Assembly (NCBI RefSeq): GCF_028882275.1
Contig: NZ_JARBUT010000022.1
Location: 1-64,000, forward strand
Length of the DNA stretch: 64,000 nucleotides
Origin: Nocardiopsis sp. N85
GTDB taxonomy: Bacteria > Actinomycetota > Actinomycetes > Streptosporangiales > Streptosporangiaceae
Direction of reading: 5' to 3'
How positions within the stretch are numbered: the first letter of the stretch is position 1; every line of letters starts with the position of its first letter. Positions 17,749 to 26,612 of the stretch are shown piece after piece. The notes beneath the pieces are model-generated. The model saw only the letters and a list, made by a program, of their open reading frames with translations. It did no database searches and was not told the origin of the DNA. Made by a program: the position numbers and the translations under genes.

Positions 17749-17831
17749 GGGCGGGTGGCGGAACGGTAGACGCGCACGGTTCAGGTCCGTGTGTCCGAAA
17801 GGATGTGAGGGTTCAAATCCCTCCTCGCCCA
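17749..17831 (+). tRNA. tRNA-Leu (anticodon CAG)
   Basis: An 83-base tRNA folds with a 7-bp acceptor stem (GGGCGGG with CTCGCCC, one G-U pair), anticodon stem-loop CACGG TTCAGGT CCGTG with anticodon CAG, a long class II variable arm, and T arm GAGGG TTCAAAT CCCTC. CCA is not encoded. It corresponds by position to leuT of mycobacteria. Confidence 0.95.
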
Positions 17832-17837
17832 CAAGAT

Positions 17838-17872
17838 ACCCGGTGAAGATCGCGATTCGATCGTCACCGGGT
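17838..17872 (+). terminator. Terminator of tRNA-Leu
   Basis: A perfect 9-bp outer stem (ACCCGGTGA with TCACCGGGT), with further pairing inside, is followed by TCTCG. It starts six bases after the tRNA. Confidence 0.75.
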
Positions 17873-18008
17873 TCTCGCATGTCCGGAATCGGGTGCTCGG
17901 GACCGCCCGGGGCCACGGTGACCGCTCCCGGCCATGGCCGGATCCGTCGTCCCGGACGCGAGATCCCCCTCCCCTTCCTCTTTCCCTTCCCCCTTCTTCT
18001 CCGCGCCC

Positions 18009-20411
18009 TCAGTCTCCGATCCGGGACCGGTTCGTGATCTCCCGGTCCCCGGGGACCACCTCCCCCACCGGATCCAGCCGCACGGTTCCGGTGAGGTGGC
18101 GGGTGTGGTCGACGGTGCGGGCGGAGCCTTCGAGCATCACGGTGAACGTGTGCCGGGTGTCCGTGGCGGAGGCCGCCAGGATGAGGTCCAACCGGCCCGG
18201 ATCGACGACGCGCAGCCCGTCGGGCCCGGTGTAGGAGGACAGGTCGGCGTGGACGGTGAAGTCGACGGCGCGGGCCTCCCCCGGCTCCAGGTCCACCCGC
18301 GCGTACCCCACCAGCCGCCGCCGCGGCAGGGCCACCCGGGCGACGGGGTCGTGCAGGTACACCTGGACGACCTCCGTCCCGGCCAGGTGCCCGGTGTTGC
18401 GGACGGTGCAGCCCACGGTCACCTCCCCGTCGGTGGACGTCCGGGCCGGTCCCCCGTCGAGCGGGTGTCCGTCGACGCGCGGGTCCTCCCAGGAGAAAGA
18501 GGTGTAGGACAGGCCGTGCCCGAACGGGTGCCGGGGGGAGGGGTCCACCGAACTGACCTCCCCGTGGTGGGCCAGGTCGGCGCCCAGGTAGGTGGTGGGC
18601 TGCCCGCCGGGCGAGCGAGGGACCGACACGGGAAGGCGGCCGCCGGGCCCGATCCGGCCGGACAGCACTCCGGCGATGGCGGAGGCGCCCTCCTCACCCG
18701 GCAGGAACGCCTGCACGACGGCGGCCGAGGCGTCGGCCACCGCTCCCAGCGCGTAGGGGCGGCCGGTGATCAGCACCGCGACGACGGGGACGCCGGTGGC
18801 CGTCAGCGCCTCCCACAGGTCCTGTTGGACCCCGGGCAGACGCAGGTCCTCGGCGTCGCAGCCCTCCCCCGAGGTGCCGCGACCGAACAGGTCCGAGCGG
18901 TCGCCGAGCACCACCACGCACACGTCGGCGTCCCGGGCCGCCGCGACGGCCGCGTCGATGCCGTCGGTCTCCGGACCGTCCACCGTGCAGCCGGGGACGT
19001 GGACGATCCGGGTGCCGGGCAGTTCGCCGTGGAGTGCCTCGTACACGGTGGGGACGGACACGCCGAGGGGCACCTCGGGGTGCCTGCGGCCCACGTGGGA
19101 GGGGAAGGTGTAGCAGCCGAGCATGGCGTCGGGCGTGTCGGCGAGCGGGCCGACGAGGGCCAGGGTGCGCGGGGCGGTCAGCGGCAGGGCCCCGCGCGGG
19201 TTGTCGAGCAGCACGATGGACCGTTCGGCGAGGGTGCGGGCCAGGTCGCGGTGCGCCGCCGGGTCGAGGTCGACGGGGGAGTCGTCGGGGTCGGGGGACC
19301 AGTCGGGATCGAGCATGCCCAGATCGCACTTGTGGAGCAGGACGCGGCGGGCGGCCCGGTCGACGAGTCCTTCGTCGAGTTCCCCGGAGCGGACCAGACC
19401 GACGAGCCGGTCCCGGTAGCAGTGCGGGTCGGGGAGTTCGACGTCGACACCGGCGGTCAGGGCCAGGGCGCCCGCCCGCTCGGGATCCTCGGCGACCCGG
19501 TGCAGGGTGTGCAGGAAGGTGATGCCGAAGTAGTCGGCGACGACGGTCCCCTCGAATCCCCAGCGGTTCCGCAGCAGGTCGGTGAGCAGCCGGGGGTCGG
19601 CGGCGGCCGGGACCCGGTCGTTGTCGTTGTAGGCGTGCATGACCGAACGGGCGCCGCCCTCGCGCACGGCCGTCTCGAACGGGGGCAGCATGACGTCGGC
19701 GAACTCGCGGGGGCCGATGGACACCGGGGCCAGGTTGCGGCCGGAGCGGGAGGCCGAGTAACCGGCGAAGTGCTTGAGGGTGGCGATGATCCCGGTGGAC
19801 TGGAGGCCGCGCACGTAGGCGGTGCCGATGGTGGCCACCAGGTGGGGGTCCTCGCCGATGGTCTCCTCGGTGCGCCCCCAGCGGGGGTCGCGGGTGACGT
19901 CCAGGACGGGGGCGAGGCCCTGGTGGACGCCGAGCGGGCGCATGGTCTCCCCGATGGCGCGGGCCATCCGCTCGACCAGGTCGGGGTCGAAGGTCGCGCC
20001 CCAGGCGAGCGGGACGGGGTGGACGGTGGCCCGCCAGGCGGCCAGGCCGGTCAGGCACTCCTCGTGGGCGATGGCGGGGATGCCGAAGCGGTTGGCCCGC
20101 ATGATCTCGCGTTGGCTGCGGGCCAGGGAGGCGCGTCCGGCGGCGGGGTCCACGGGGACGGTGCCGAAGGGGCGGGTGAGCTGGCCGAGCCCGTCCTGGA
20201 CGACCCGTTCCCACACCAGGGGTTCGCGGGAGGCGTCGTGCTGGTGGGGGGCGACCGGGGCACCGGAGGCGTCGGCGCGCACCCACACACCGTTGAGCTG
20301 GGCGACCTTCTCCTCCAGGGTCATCGCGGCCAGCAGCCGGTCGACCCGGACGCCGGCGGGCAGGGAGGTGTCCCGCCAGGCGCCTTCGAGGGGTTCGGGG
20401 GGTGAGGTCAT
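18009..20411 (-). CDS. Glycoside hydrolase family 3 beta-glycosidase
   Basis: The protein has 800 residues and no signal peptide, so it is probably intracellular. The GH3 N-terminal barrel covers about 25-330 with DPRWGRTEETIGEDP, KHFAGYSASRSGRN and the nucleophile Asp293 in VVADYFGI. The GH3 C-terminal domain follows, with GEEGASAIAGVLSG, then an FnIII-like domain (about 670-800; GLSYTSFSW). Substrate specificity (beta-glucoside, beta-xyloside or arabinoside) cannot be fixed by eye. It is a single gene preceded by an AAACTT/AAGTTT inverted repeat, suggesting a LacI-type sugar repressor. No transporter genes lie beside it. Confidence 0.9.
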   Translation of the reverse strand: MTSPPEPLEGAWRDTSLPAGVRVDRLLAAMTLEEKVAQLNGVWVRADASGAPVAPHQHDASREPLVWERVVQDGLGQLTRPFGTVPVDPAAGRASLARSQREIMRANRFGIPAIAHEECLTGLAAWRATVHPVPLAWGATFDPDLVERMARAIGETMRPLGVHQGLAPVLDVTRDPRWGRTEETIGEDPHLVATIGTAYVRGLQSTGIIATLKHFAGYSASRSGRNLAPVSIGPREFADVMLPPFETAVREGGARSVMHAYNDNDRVPAAADPRLLTDLLRNRWGFEGTVVADYFGITFLHTLHRVAEDPERAGALALTAGVDVELPDPHCYRDRLVGLVRSGELDEGLVDRAARRVLLHKCDLGMLDPDWSPDPDDSPVDLDPAAHRDLARTLAERSIVLLDNPRGALPLTAPRTLALVGPLADTPDAMLGCYTFPSHVGRRHPEVPLGVSVPTVYEALHGELPGTRIVHVPGCTVDGPETDGIDAAVAAARDADVCVVVLGDRSDLFGRGTSGEGCDAEDLRLPGVQQDLWEALTATGVPVVAVLITGRPYALGAVADASAAVVQAFLPGEEGASAIAGVLSGRIGPGGRLPVSVPRSPGGQPTTYLGADLAHHGEVSSVDPSPRHPFGHGLSYTSFSWEDPRVDGHPLDGGPARTSTDGEVTVGCTVRNTGHLAGTEVVQVYLHDPVARVALPRRRLVGYARVDLEPGEARAVDFTVHADLSSYTGPDGLRVVDPGRLDLILAASATDTRHTFTVMLEGSARTVDHTRHLTGTVRLDPVGEVVPGDREITNRSRIGD

Positions 20412-20435
20412 CCGGGTGTCCTTTCCGGAGCTTAG

Positions 20436-20451
20436 AAACTTTCGGAAGTTT
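20436..20451 (-). promoter_or_regulatory. Palindromic operator upstream of the GH3 gene
   Basis: AAACTTTCGGAAGTTT is an inverted repeat of perfect hexamers with a 4-bp spacer, 25 bp before the GH3 ATG. It is followed by TTATCGAAAC, which repeats part of the motif. CGAAA/TTTCG-type operators are bound by LacI-family regulators of plant-polysaccharide genes in actinomycetes. No LacI gene is in the window. Confidence 0.55.
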
Positions 20452-20679
20452 TATCGAAACCAATGGAACGAGAATGTACGTTCGGCGGACACCCGGGTCA
20501 AGAAGTGGAGAGAGGTGAATCACAGAATCCGGAGATCTCCGGAGAAAAAGCCCTGTTCGCCGCTGTATGGGGTGAGTGACCGGAGGGATGATGGAACGAT
20601 CGGATACCGAAAATTTCGGAGAACCCGAACGCCGGGGGCGCCGCCTCGGCCCGTACGACCCGGATGGCACACTGCGGGC

Positions 20680-21291
20680 GTGGGAATCATCGAACGCCTT
20701 CACGAGATCGGGCGACCCATGGTCGCCGAACAGCTCGCGCACCCGACCGTCGCCGGCATCGCCCGGGGCGACCTCGACGACCGGGCCTTCCGCTACTGGC
20801 TGGAGCAGGACCACCTCTACCTGCTCGACTACGCGCGCGCCTTCTCACGCCTGGCCTGGCAGGCCCCCGACGACCACCTGGCCGACCTGGTCGGCATCGC
20901 GCACAGCACCCTCAACGAGGAGCTCGAACTGCACCGCTCCCTGGCCGGTGGGTTCGGCGCCGACCTCACCGTTCGGGACAAGGGGCCGGCCTGCGCCGCC
21001 TACACCGCGTGGATCGTCGACGCCGCCGCCGACTACCGGGACGGCCTGGCCGCCGTCTACCCGTGCATGTGGGGGTACAACCGGCTCGGCCTGGCCCTGG
21101 CCGAGAACAAGCCGGACGAACCTCGCTACCGCAGGTGGGTGGAGACCTACGCCGACCCGGCGTTCACCGAGCTCACCGAGCGGTACGGGCGCAGACTGGA
21201 GGAGGCCGCCCCCGACCCCGAGCGCGCCGAGCGCTTCTTCCGCGAGGGCATGCGCCACGAACTCGCCTTCTGGGACACCCCCCACACCTGA
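20680..21291 (+). CDS. tenA: TenA/thiaminase II family protein
   Basis: The protein has 203 residues and is an all-helical TenA fold. The probable catalytic cysteine lies in AAVYPCMWGYN (about 130) and the conserved C-terminal glutamate in FREGMRHELAFWD (about 197). The N-terminal FRYWLEQDHLYLLDYARAF segment lines the pyrimidine pocket. Family members hydrolyse aminopyrimidines to salvage thiamine precursors. GTG is chosen as the start because a CACACT hexamer ends seven bases upstream, suggesting a leaderless message. No thiamin pyrophosphate riboswitch is seen upstream, so transcription may not respond to thiamine. Confidence 0.88.
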   Translation: MGIIERLHEIGRPMVAEQLAHPTVAGIARGDLDDRAFRYWLEQDHLYLLDYARAFSRLAWQAPDDHLADLVGIAHSTLNEELELHRSLAGGFGADLTVRDKGPACAAYTAWIVDAAADYRDGLAAVYPCMWGYNRLGLALAENKPDEPRYRRWVETYADPAFTELTERYGRRLEEAAPDPERAERFFREGMRHELAFWDTPHT

Positions 21292-21326
21292 CCGCGAGGG
21301 CGCCGGAAAGGTCGCGGGAACGGAGA

Positions 21327-21360
21327 ACGGGGGTGCGGGGCGTCGGCCCCGCACCCCCGT
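21327..21360. terminator. Bidirectional terminator between tenA and the SSI-like gene
   Basis: A perfect 15-bp inverted repeat (ACGGGGGTGCGGGGC) with a four-base loop lies between convergent genes. On the plus strand it starts about 35 bp after the tenA stop. Confidence 0.85.
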
Positions 21361-21383
21361 CGTCCTGCGTCGGGGCGGCTCGA

Positions 21384-21935
21384 TCAGGGATTGATCACCG
21401 CCTCCACCTCGGAGAAGCGCTCGATCTCGCAACCGTTGCGCTTGTTGAACTCGGTGTCGATCTCGGTGCCGTCGATATGGCCGGTCACCCGGACCACCTC
21501 GGGCCCGCCGATCTGCATCGTGCACGTCATGGTGCTCGTGTCGAGGAGGAAGGGGTCGGTTCCGACCTCCTCGATCTCCGTGCACGCCGCCTCGGGGTCG
21601 GGGTGGTCCCCGCTCTCGGGGGCACAGGTGAGCGTCCACACCCCCTCCTCGAAACCGGATTCGGGGGTCAGGCCGTCCTCGTCTCCGAGGGAGCGTTCGA
21701 TGGTCAGTTCGATGTCGGAGGAGCCGTCCGCCGGCTCGTTCTCCTGGGGTTCGGTACCGTCCCCCTCCTCGGAGGGGGCATCCTGGTCGGGGGCGGAGGG
21801 ACTGGATTCGTCGGACCCCGGTGCCGGGGCGCCCACCTCGGTGGGCTCGTTGCCACAGGCCGTGAGAAGCAGGCCGAGGGCCGCGAGCGCGGCGAGGCGG
21901 GTCGGCAGGGCCGTCGCGATGGTGTGCTGAGCCAT
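21384..21935 (-). CDS. Lipoprotein with SSI-like (subtilisin inhibitor) domain
   Basis: The protein has 183 residues. A signal peptide ends in a lipobox LTAC (Cys27), so the mature protein is lipid-anchored outside the membrane. A disordered Ser/Asp/Glu/Pro-rich spacer (about 28-72) leads to a C-terminal domain of about 110 residues. Its cysteine pattern and motifs (WTLTCAPESGDHPDPEAAC, then NGCEIERF at the end) match Streptomyces subtilisin inhibitors. SSI proteins are normally secreted free dimers that block subtilisin-like proteases; here the inhibitor would be tethered to the cell surface. The reactive-site loop is not obviously conserved, so inhibition is inferred. Confidence 0.75.
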   Translation of the reverse strand: MAQHTIATALPTRLAALAALGLLLTACGNEPTEVGAPAPGSDESSPSAPDQDAPSEEGDGTEPQENEPADGSSDIELTIERSLGDEDGLTPESGFEEGVWTLTCAPESGDHPDPEAACTEIEEVGTDPFLLDTSTMTCTMQIGGPEVVRVTGHIDGTEIDTEFNKRNGCEIERFSEVEAVINP

Positions 21936-22019
21936 GACGCTTGGACGTCACCGCGTCACGTTCGGTTCCCTTCCTTTCCCGGACTTTTCAGACGATCACG
22001 GATCAACAGGGGGTTGAGG

Positions 22020-22349
22020 ATGTTCGGCAACGTGCCCGAGGTCAACGTCACCGAGGTTCCCGAGGGCGGGTACCTGCTCGACGTGCGCGAGAACGACGAG
22101 TGGGCCGCGGGCCACGCTCCCACCGCCGTGCACATCCCGCTCGGCGAGCTCAACACCCGGGCCGGGGAGATCCCCCGGGACGTTCGGGTGTACGTGGTCT
22201 GCCGGGCGGGCGGCCGCTCCGCGCAGGCCGTCGCGGCGCTCAACAACGCGGGGTGGGAGACGGTCAACATCGCCGGCGGCATGCAGGCCTGGGAGCTCAC
22301 CGGGCTCGACATGGAGACCTCCTCGGACGCCGAGCCGAGAGTGATCTGA
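22020..22349 (+). CDS. Single-domain rhodanese
   Basis: The protein has 109 residues and is one rhodanese domain. The active-site loop CRAGGRS begins at Cys61, and LLDVRENDEWAAGHAPTAVHIPLGEL is the typical N-terminal motif. It transfers sulfane sulfur from a donor to an acceptor in the cytoplasm; the physiological partner is not evident. The ATG at 22020 is used because GGGGTTGAGG lies just upstream, whereas longer readings are low complexity. It is followed by the histidine kinase gene after 76 bases. Confidence 0.9.
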   Translation: MFGNVPEVNVTEVPEGGYLLDVRENDEWAAGHAPTAVHIPLGELNTRAGEIPRDVRVYVVCRAGGRSAQAVAALNNAGWETVNIAGGMQAWELTGLDMETSSDAEPRVI

Positions 22350-22425
22350 GTCCCATCGGGGCCCGAAAGCGATCGGATTGCCCAAAGCCCTGCCCCAAGG
22401 GGCCTTCGAGTGGCACTATGACGAC

Positions 22426-24474
22426 GTGAGTTCCGAGCGCGCGCCCCTCAGCGCCGCAGCCGTGCTGGCCTCGTCGGCGGACGCGGTGGTCGGTCTCGAC
22501 AGCGCACTCCGGGTCTGCCTGTGGAACCCGGCGGCCGAGCGTCTGTTCGGCTGGCGGTCCCAGGACGTGATCGGGGGGCGGCTGCCGATCGTCCCCGCCG
22601 AGCTGAAGGCCGAGCACGGCGCGGTGCTCGAACAGGTGCGCGCCGGGCCCCCGTTGACCATCCACACCCGGCGCGTGCGTCGTGACGACACCCCGATCGA
22701 CGTGCGCGTCAGCACCGCCGCCGTCACCTCGCCCGACGGCGGGCACGACGGCTGGGTGCTCACGCTCTACCCCACCGACAACGAGGCGCAGGCGCACACC
22801 GCCGCCATGGAGCGGGCCCGGCTGGTGCGCCGGCTCACCGACGTGGTCGTCGACATCAACGCCGACCTCAGCCTGCAATCGGTGCTGGACCGCATCTCCA
22901 GCGGTATCACCGAGCTGACCGGCGCCGACGCCGGCGGTTTCGTCCTGCTCAACGAGGACCGTGTGGAGCTGGTGAGCATCACCCGGCTCTCCCAGACCCT
23001 CCAGGGGTACAGCGCCCCGCTGGAGACCAGTCTGTTCGGCGAGCTGCTGCGCAGCGGCAAGTCGGTGCTGCTCGCCAACGACGACACCCGGGGATTACAG
23101 GACCTGGTCTGGGCCGACCTGCCCGGCCTGCACACCATCGCCCTGTGCGTGTCCAACGTGCACGGACGCCCCTACGGCGCCCTGTACGCGCTCTACAGTC
23201 AGCGCAAGGTCGGCCACGTCGAACTCGAACTGCTCGAACTGCTGGCCGCCCACGCCGGGGTGGCCATCGGCAACGCGATGGCCTACGAGGAGCTCAACCA
23301 CCAGCGGGTGCACGAACAGGCCGTCGCCGACTCCAGCGCCGACGGCATCGCCGTGCTCGACTTCGGCGGTCGGGTGCGCAAGTGGAACCGGTCGGCGGTC
23401 GAACTCACCGGTTACCCGGCGGAGATCGTGGAGGGCCGCCATCCGCCGTTCCCCATCCCCGCCTGCCACGGCCGTCCGGTCAAGCACCGCCTCAAGGACG
23501 GACGTTGGCTGGAGATCCTCATGGCGCGCATCCCCCGCACCCACGAGTGGGTGGTGGACTTTCGCGACATCACCGCGCAGAAGGCGATGGAGGACGAACG
23601 CGAGGCCTTCCTGGCCACGACCGGCCACGAACTGCGCACCCCCATCACCGCGATCCACGGGTTCGCCACCACCCTGATCCGCAAATGGTCGCGGATGAGC
23701 TCGGAGGCGCAGCGCGAGGCGGTGAGCAACATCGTGGACCGGTCGACGGCGCTGACGCTGCTGGTGGAGAGGCTCAGCCTGGGATCGGACGCCTCCCGGG
23801 GCGAACTGGACGTCAACCCGGTCCCGTTCGAGCTGTCCCAGGTGCTGCGCCAGGCGGTGATGACGTTCCGCTCCCTGTCCGACCGGCACGACGTGGTGCT
23901 CTCCGCCTCGGACGACCTGCCGACGGTGTTCGCCGACCCGCTGGCCACCGGCATCATCATGGACCAGCTGCTGGACAACTCGATCAAGTTCTCTCCCGAG
24001 GGCGGCACGGTGCACGTCACGGTGACCGTGGAGGGCGACGAGGTCGCGGTGTCGGTGGACGACGACGGCCCCGGTCTGCGGCCGGGCGACGAGGAGCGGG
24101 TCTTCGAGCGGTTCTTCCAGGGCGGGGTGCGCGGCGACCGGCGTCGTTTCGGTGGCCTGGGCCTGGGGTTGTACATCGTTCGTAAACTCGCCCAGGACCA
24201 GGGCGGGGACGTCAGGGCCCGTCGGCTGGAGCGCGGTACCCGGATGTACTTCACCCTTCCGCTGCACCGGGACGGGGGCGCCGGCCCCGATCCGGACGGC
24301 CCGCGGACGGCGATCGTCGAACCACCCGGGGTGGCGGCCGTCCGGGCCGGTGTGACCGGTGGGCAGACGTCCTTCAAGCCACCCGCGTCACAGGAGTCGT
24401 CAAAAATATCCCCAAACCCCGAACCCCTGCCACGCCGACGATCCGCGCGTCCCACGGCCGGCCGAACCGGTTGA
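22426..24474 (+). CDS. PAS-GAF-PAS sensor histidine kinase
   Basis: The protein has 682 residues and no transmembrane helix, so it is a soluble sensor. A PAS domain (about 8-110) is followed by a GAF domain (about 140-285), a second PAS (about 300-380), a dimerisation helix with His401 in ATTGHELRTPI, and an ATPase domain with N518 (LLDNSIKF), DDGPGL and GLGLGLYIV. The tail after about 620 is disordered. No response regulator is adjacent; instead an anti-sigma-type ATPase and a STAS antagonist follow. GTG at 22426 is preferred over a TTG 48 bases upstream because the PAS domain begins soon after it and a CACTAT hexamer ends seven bases before it. Confidence 0.85.
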   Translation: MSSERAPLSAAAVLASSADAVVGLDSALRVCLWNPAAERLFGWRSQDVIGGRLPIVPAELKAEHGAVLEQVRAGPPLTIHTRRVRRDDTPIDVRVSTAAVTSPDGGHDGWVLTLYPTDNEAQAHTAAMERARLVRRLTDVVVDINADLSLQSVLDRISSGITELTGADAGGFVLLNEDRVELVSITRLSQTLQGYSAPLETSLFGELLRSGKSVLLANDDTRGLQDLVWADLPGLHTIALCVSNVHGRPYGALYALYSQRKVGHVELELLELLAAHAGVAIGNAMAYEELNHQRVHEQAVADSSADGIAVLDFGGRVRKWNRSAVELTGYPAEIVEGRHPPFPIPACHGRPVKHRLKDGRWLEILMARIPRTHEWVVDFRDITAQKAMEDEREAFLATTGHELRTPITAIHGFATTLIRKWSRMSSEAQREAVSNIVDRSTALTLLVERLSLGSDASRGELDVNPVPFELSQVLRQAVMTFRSLSDRHDVVLSASDDLPTVFADPLATGIIMDQLLDNSIKFSPEGGTVHVTVTVEGDEVAVSVDDDGPGLRPGDEERVFERFFQGGVRGDRRRFGGLGLGLYIVRKLAQDQGGDVRARRLERGTRMYFTLPLHRDGGAGPDPDGPRTAIVEPPGVAAVRAGVTGGQTSFKPPASQESSKISPNPEPLPRRRSARPTAGRTG

Positions 24475-24597
24475 TTCACCTGGACGTTGGTTTCCGTTCG
24501 AGGTGATCGGGGCATTTCCACCCCTGGTGGAATTCGACGTCACACAACGGGCGGGTTCCGGACCGCACCAGAGCACGAACGCGCAGGGACGAAAGCC

Positions 24598-25230
24598 GTG
24601 TCAGGAGATCACACCCCGTTCGACGCCGGGGAGCACCCGAGCAAGGTCGAGCGGCACGTCATCCTCCCCTACGTTCCCCACAGCGTGATGGGCGCGCGGC
24701 GACGTCTCAGCGACGATCTGCGCGCCATGGAGATTCACGAGGACCGCATCGACGAGGCCGCCCTCATCATCAGCGAACTGGTCAGCAACGCCCTGCGGCA
24801 CGCCAGCCCCCTGCCCACCCCCGCCAACCCGGCCAACAGCGTCGGTGTCTCCTGGCGGGCGGAGGTCGACGGTTCCCGGGGGGTCGGCGGCTGGATCGAG
24901 ATCTCCGTCCGGGACGGTGGATCCACCACGATGCCCCGGGTGGCCCGACCCTCCACCTCCGGTCTGGGCGGCCGAGGCCTGGGGATCGTCCAGCACCTGT
25001 CCGGCCGCTGGGGCACCGAGATGGACGCGACCACCACCACGGTGTGGGCCGTCCTGGACCTGTCCGCGGAGGACGGCGGCGCCGGGGCGGGCACGACCGG
25101 CGCGGTGATCGAACCGACCTCGACCCCGGACCGGCCCTCGACCGCTCGTCCCGATACCGGTGCCAGATCCTCCGGCCCCCTGTCCTTCGCCGTCCACGAC
25201 GGCGGCCGTGTCCGAGGCGCTCTGCTCTGA
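24598..25230 (+). CDS. Anti-sigma-factor-type ATP-binding protein (HATPase_c_2)
   Basis: The protein has 210 residues. Residues about 18-165 form a GHKL ATPase of the RsbW/SpoIIAB class: N box ELVSNALRHA (Asn64), G1 box VRDGGST and G2 box GLGGRGLGIVQHL. The last 45 residues are disordered. Such proteins bind a sigma factor or phosphorylate a STAS-domain antagonist; a plausible partner STAS gene lies 133 bases downstream. The GTG start is chosen because it directly precedes a coherent family N-terminus. The sigma factor itself is not in the window. Confidence 0.8.
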   Translation: MSGDHTPFDAGEHPSKVERHVILPYVPHSVMGARRRLSDDLRAMEIHEDRIDEAALIISELVSNALRHASPLPTPANPANSVGVSWRAEVDGSRGVGGWIEISVRDGGSTTMPRVARPSTSGLGGRGLGIVQHLSGRWGTEMDATTTTVWAVLDLSAEDGGAGAGTTGAVIEPTSTPDRPSTARPDTGARSSGPLSFAVHDGGRVRGALL

Positions 25231-25362
25231 CCTGGCACGCGGTCCCCGTCCCGGGCCGCAGGGGCCGCCGTTGTCGGCCCCCTCGGGAGGGAAGGGGACC
25301 GATGTCGCGAAACACCGTCCACGAGGTGGCCCGGCCCGGAGCGGGCCGCTACAGTCACGACT

Positions 25363-25719
25363 GTGGAGTTGAAGATATCGAGCCGATCTCAAGATGACCT
25401 CGCGGTGGTAACCGTCGGCGGTGAGATCGACCTGTACACGGCACCCCGATTGCGCGACGAACTCATCGCGGCCCTCGACGAGGGGGCCCGACGGTTGGTC
25501 ATCGACATGTCGTCGACCGAGTTCTGTGACTCGACCGGCATCAGCGTGCTGCTCTCGGCCATGAAACGCTCCCGGGACAAGGGCGGCGACCTGGAACTGG
25601 TCGCGCCCAAACCGGCCGTCATGAAGGTCTTGGAGGTCACCGGCCTGCACGAGGTCTTCGTCATCCACCCCGACACCGACGCGCTGCCGGTGGCCGCGGG
25701 GACCGGGACCGCGTCGTAG
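25363..25719 (+). CDS. STAS-domain anti-sigma factor antagonist
   Basis: The protein has 118 residues, essentially one STAS domain. The phosphorylatable motif is FCDSTGISVLL, with Ser57 followed by Thr58 as in SpoIIAA/RsbV proteins. When unphosphorylated these bind the anti-sigma kinase and free the sigma factor. The GTG start follows TACAGT by seven bases with no ribosome site, so the transcript is probably leaderless. With the ATPase gene upstream and the histidine kinase before it, this looks like a partner-switching module. Confidence 0.9.
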   Translation: MELKISSRSQDDLAVVTVGGEIDLYTAPRLRDELIAALDEGARRLVIDMSSTEFCDSTGISVLLSAMKRSRDKGGDLELVAPKPAVMKVLEVTGLHEVFVIHPDTDALPVAAGTGTAS

Positions 25720-25730
25720 ACCGGCCGGGA

Positions 25731-26570
25731 ATGATACGGGGAAGGCCCGGCGGCCCCGAGCCGACCGGGATCGCCGTGGTGATCGCGGCCAAGGACGAGT
25801 CCGCCCGCGTGGGCCGCACCGTGACCGCCGCCCGGGCCCTGCCCGGGGTGGACCTGGTCATCGTGGTCGACGACGGTTCCACGGACGGCACCTCCGAGGC
25901 GGCCCTGGCGTCCGGGGCCCGGGTGCTCCGGCACAGCCGCAACCGGGGCAAGGGCGCGGCCATGGAGACCGGTGCCGAGGGCGTTCGGCTCATCGAGGAG
26001 CACGAGGAGGGGACCGGCGGCGTTCGCCCGCCCCGACACCTGCTCTTCCTCGACGCGGACCTGGAGGCGAGCGCCGCGGGGGCGGCGCCCCTGCTGGACC
26101 CCGTCGTCGAGGGCAAGGCCGACATGACCATCGCGTTGTTCCCGGCCACCCGCCTGCGCCTGGGCGGGCACGGGTTCGTGGTGCGCCTGGCCCGGGGCGG
26201 GGTGCGCCGCGCCACCGGGTGGGAACCCGAGCAACCGCTCAACGGGCAGCGCTGCATCACCCGGGCCGCGTTCGAGGCCGCGCGGCCGCTGGCGCCCGGC
26301 TTCGGAGTGGAGACCGGACTGACCATCGACGTCCTGCGCGCGGGCCTGCGGGTGATCGAGGTGGAGGTGCCGTTGGAGCACCGCGCCACCGGAACGGACA
26401 TGCGCGCCCAGTTGCACCGGGCGCGCCAGTTCACCGACGTCCTCCGGGCCCTCGGGGTCCGGAAACTGCCCGCCGTCGTGCGCCGGACCCTGGCGGGACC
26501 GCGCGGCCGGATCGGCGGCGCGGGTCGGCGGCGGGGCATGAGTCGGCCATCCTCCGGTGAAAATCGCTGA
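25731..26570 (+). CDS. Family 2 glycosyltransferase
   Basis: The protein has 279 residues with a GT-A fold. VIAAKDESARVGRTV, VVDDGSTDGT (Asp47, Asp48) and the metal-binding FLDADLE (Asp108, Asp110) are characteristic of GT2. There is no transmembrane helix. The sugar donor and acceptor cannot be deduced. It starts 11 bases after the STAS stop and may be cotranscribed with it, although no functional link is obvious. The C-terminal 30 residues are basic and low complexity. Confidence 0.85.
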   Translation: MIRGRPGGPEPTGIAVVIAAKDESARVGRTVTAARALPGVDLVIVVDDGSTDGTSEAALASGARVLRHSRNRGKGAAMETGAEGVRLIEEHEEGTGGVRPPRHLLFLDADLEASAAGAAPLLDPVVEGKADMTIALFPATRLRLGGHGFVVRLARGGVRRATGWEPEQPLNGQRCITRAAFEAARPLAPGFGVETGLTIDVLRAGLRVIEVEVPLEHRATGTDMRAQLHRARQFTDVLRALGVRKLPAVVRRTLAGPRGRIGGAGRRRGMSRPSSGENR

Positions 26571-26612
26571 TAACAGCACCATGGGTGCTCTCGGTGGCGA
26601 TACGCTCACACG

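Noticed and set aside
17934..20405. An 823-codon open frame antisense to the GH3 gene
   Set aside because: It is a shadow frame produced by GC-biased third positions of the GH3 gene; it is glycine-, valine- and arginine-rich with no domain, while the GH3 frame has full catalytic motifs.
20412..20679. A thiamin pyrophosphate riboswitch before tenA
   Set aside because: No CUGAGA or ACC-GA-type conserved elements were found, and the start appears leaderless.
22378..22425. TTG at 22,378 as the start of the histidine kinase
   Set aside because: A GTG at 22,426 better fits the beginning of the PAS domain and has a -10-like hexamer at leaderless distance.
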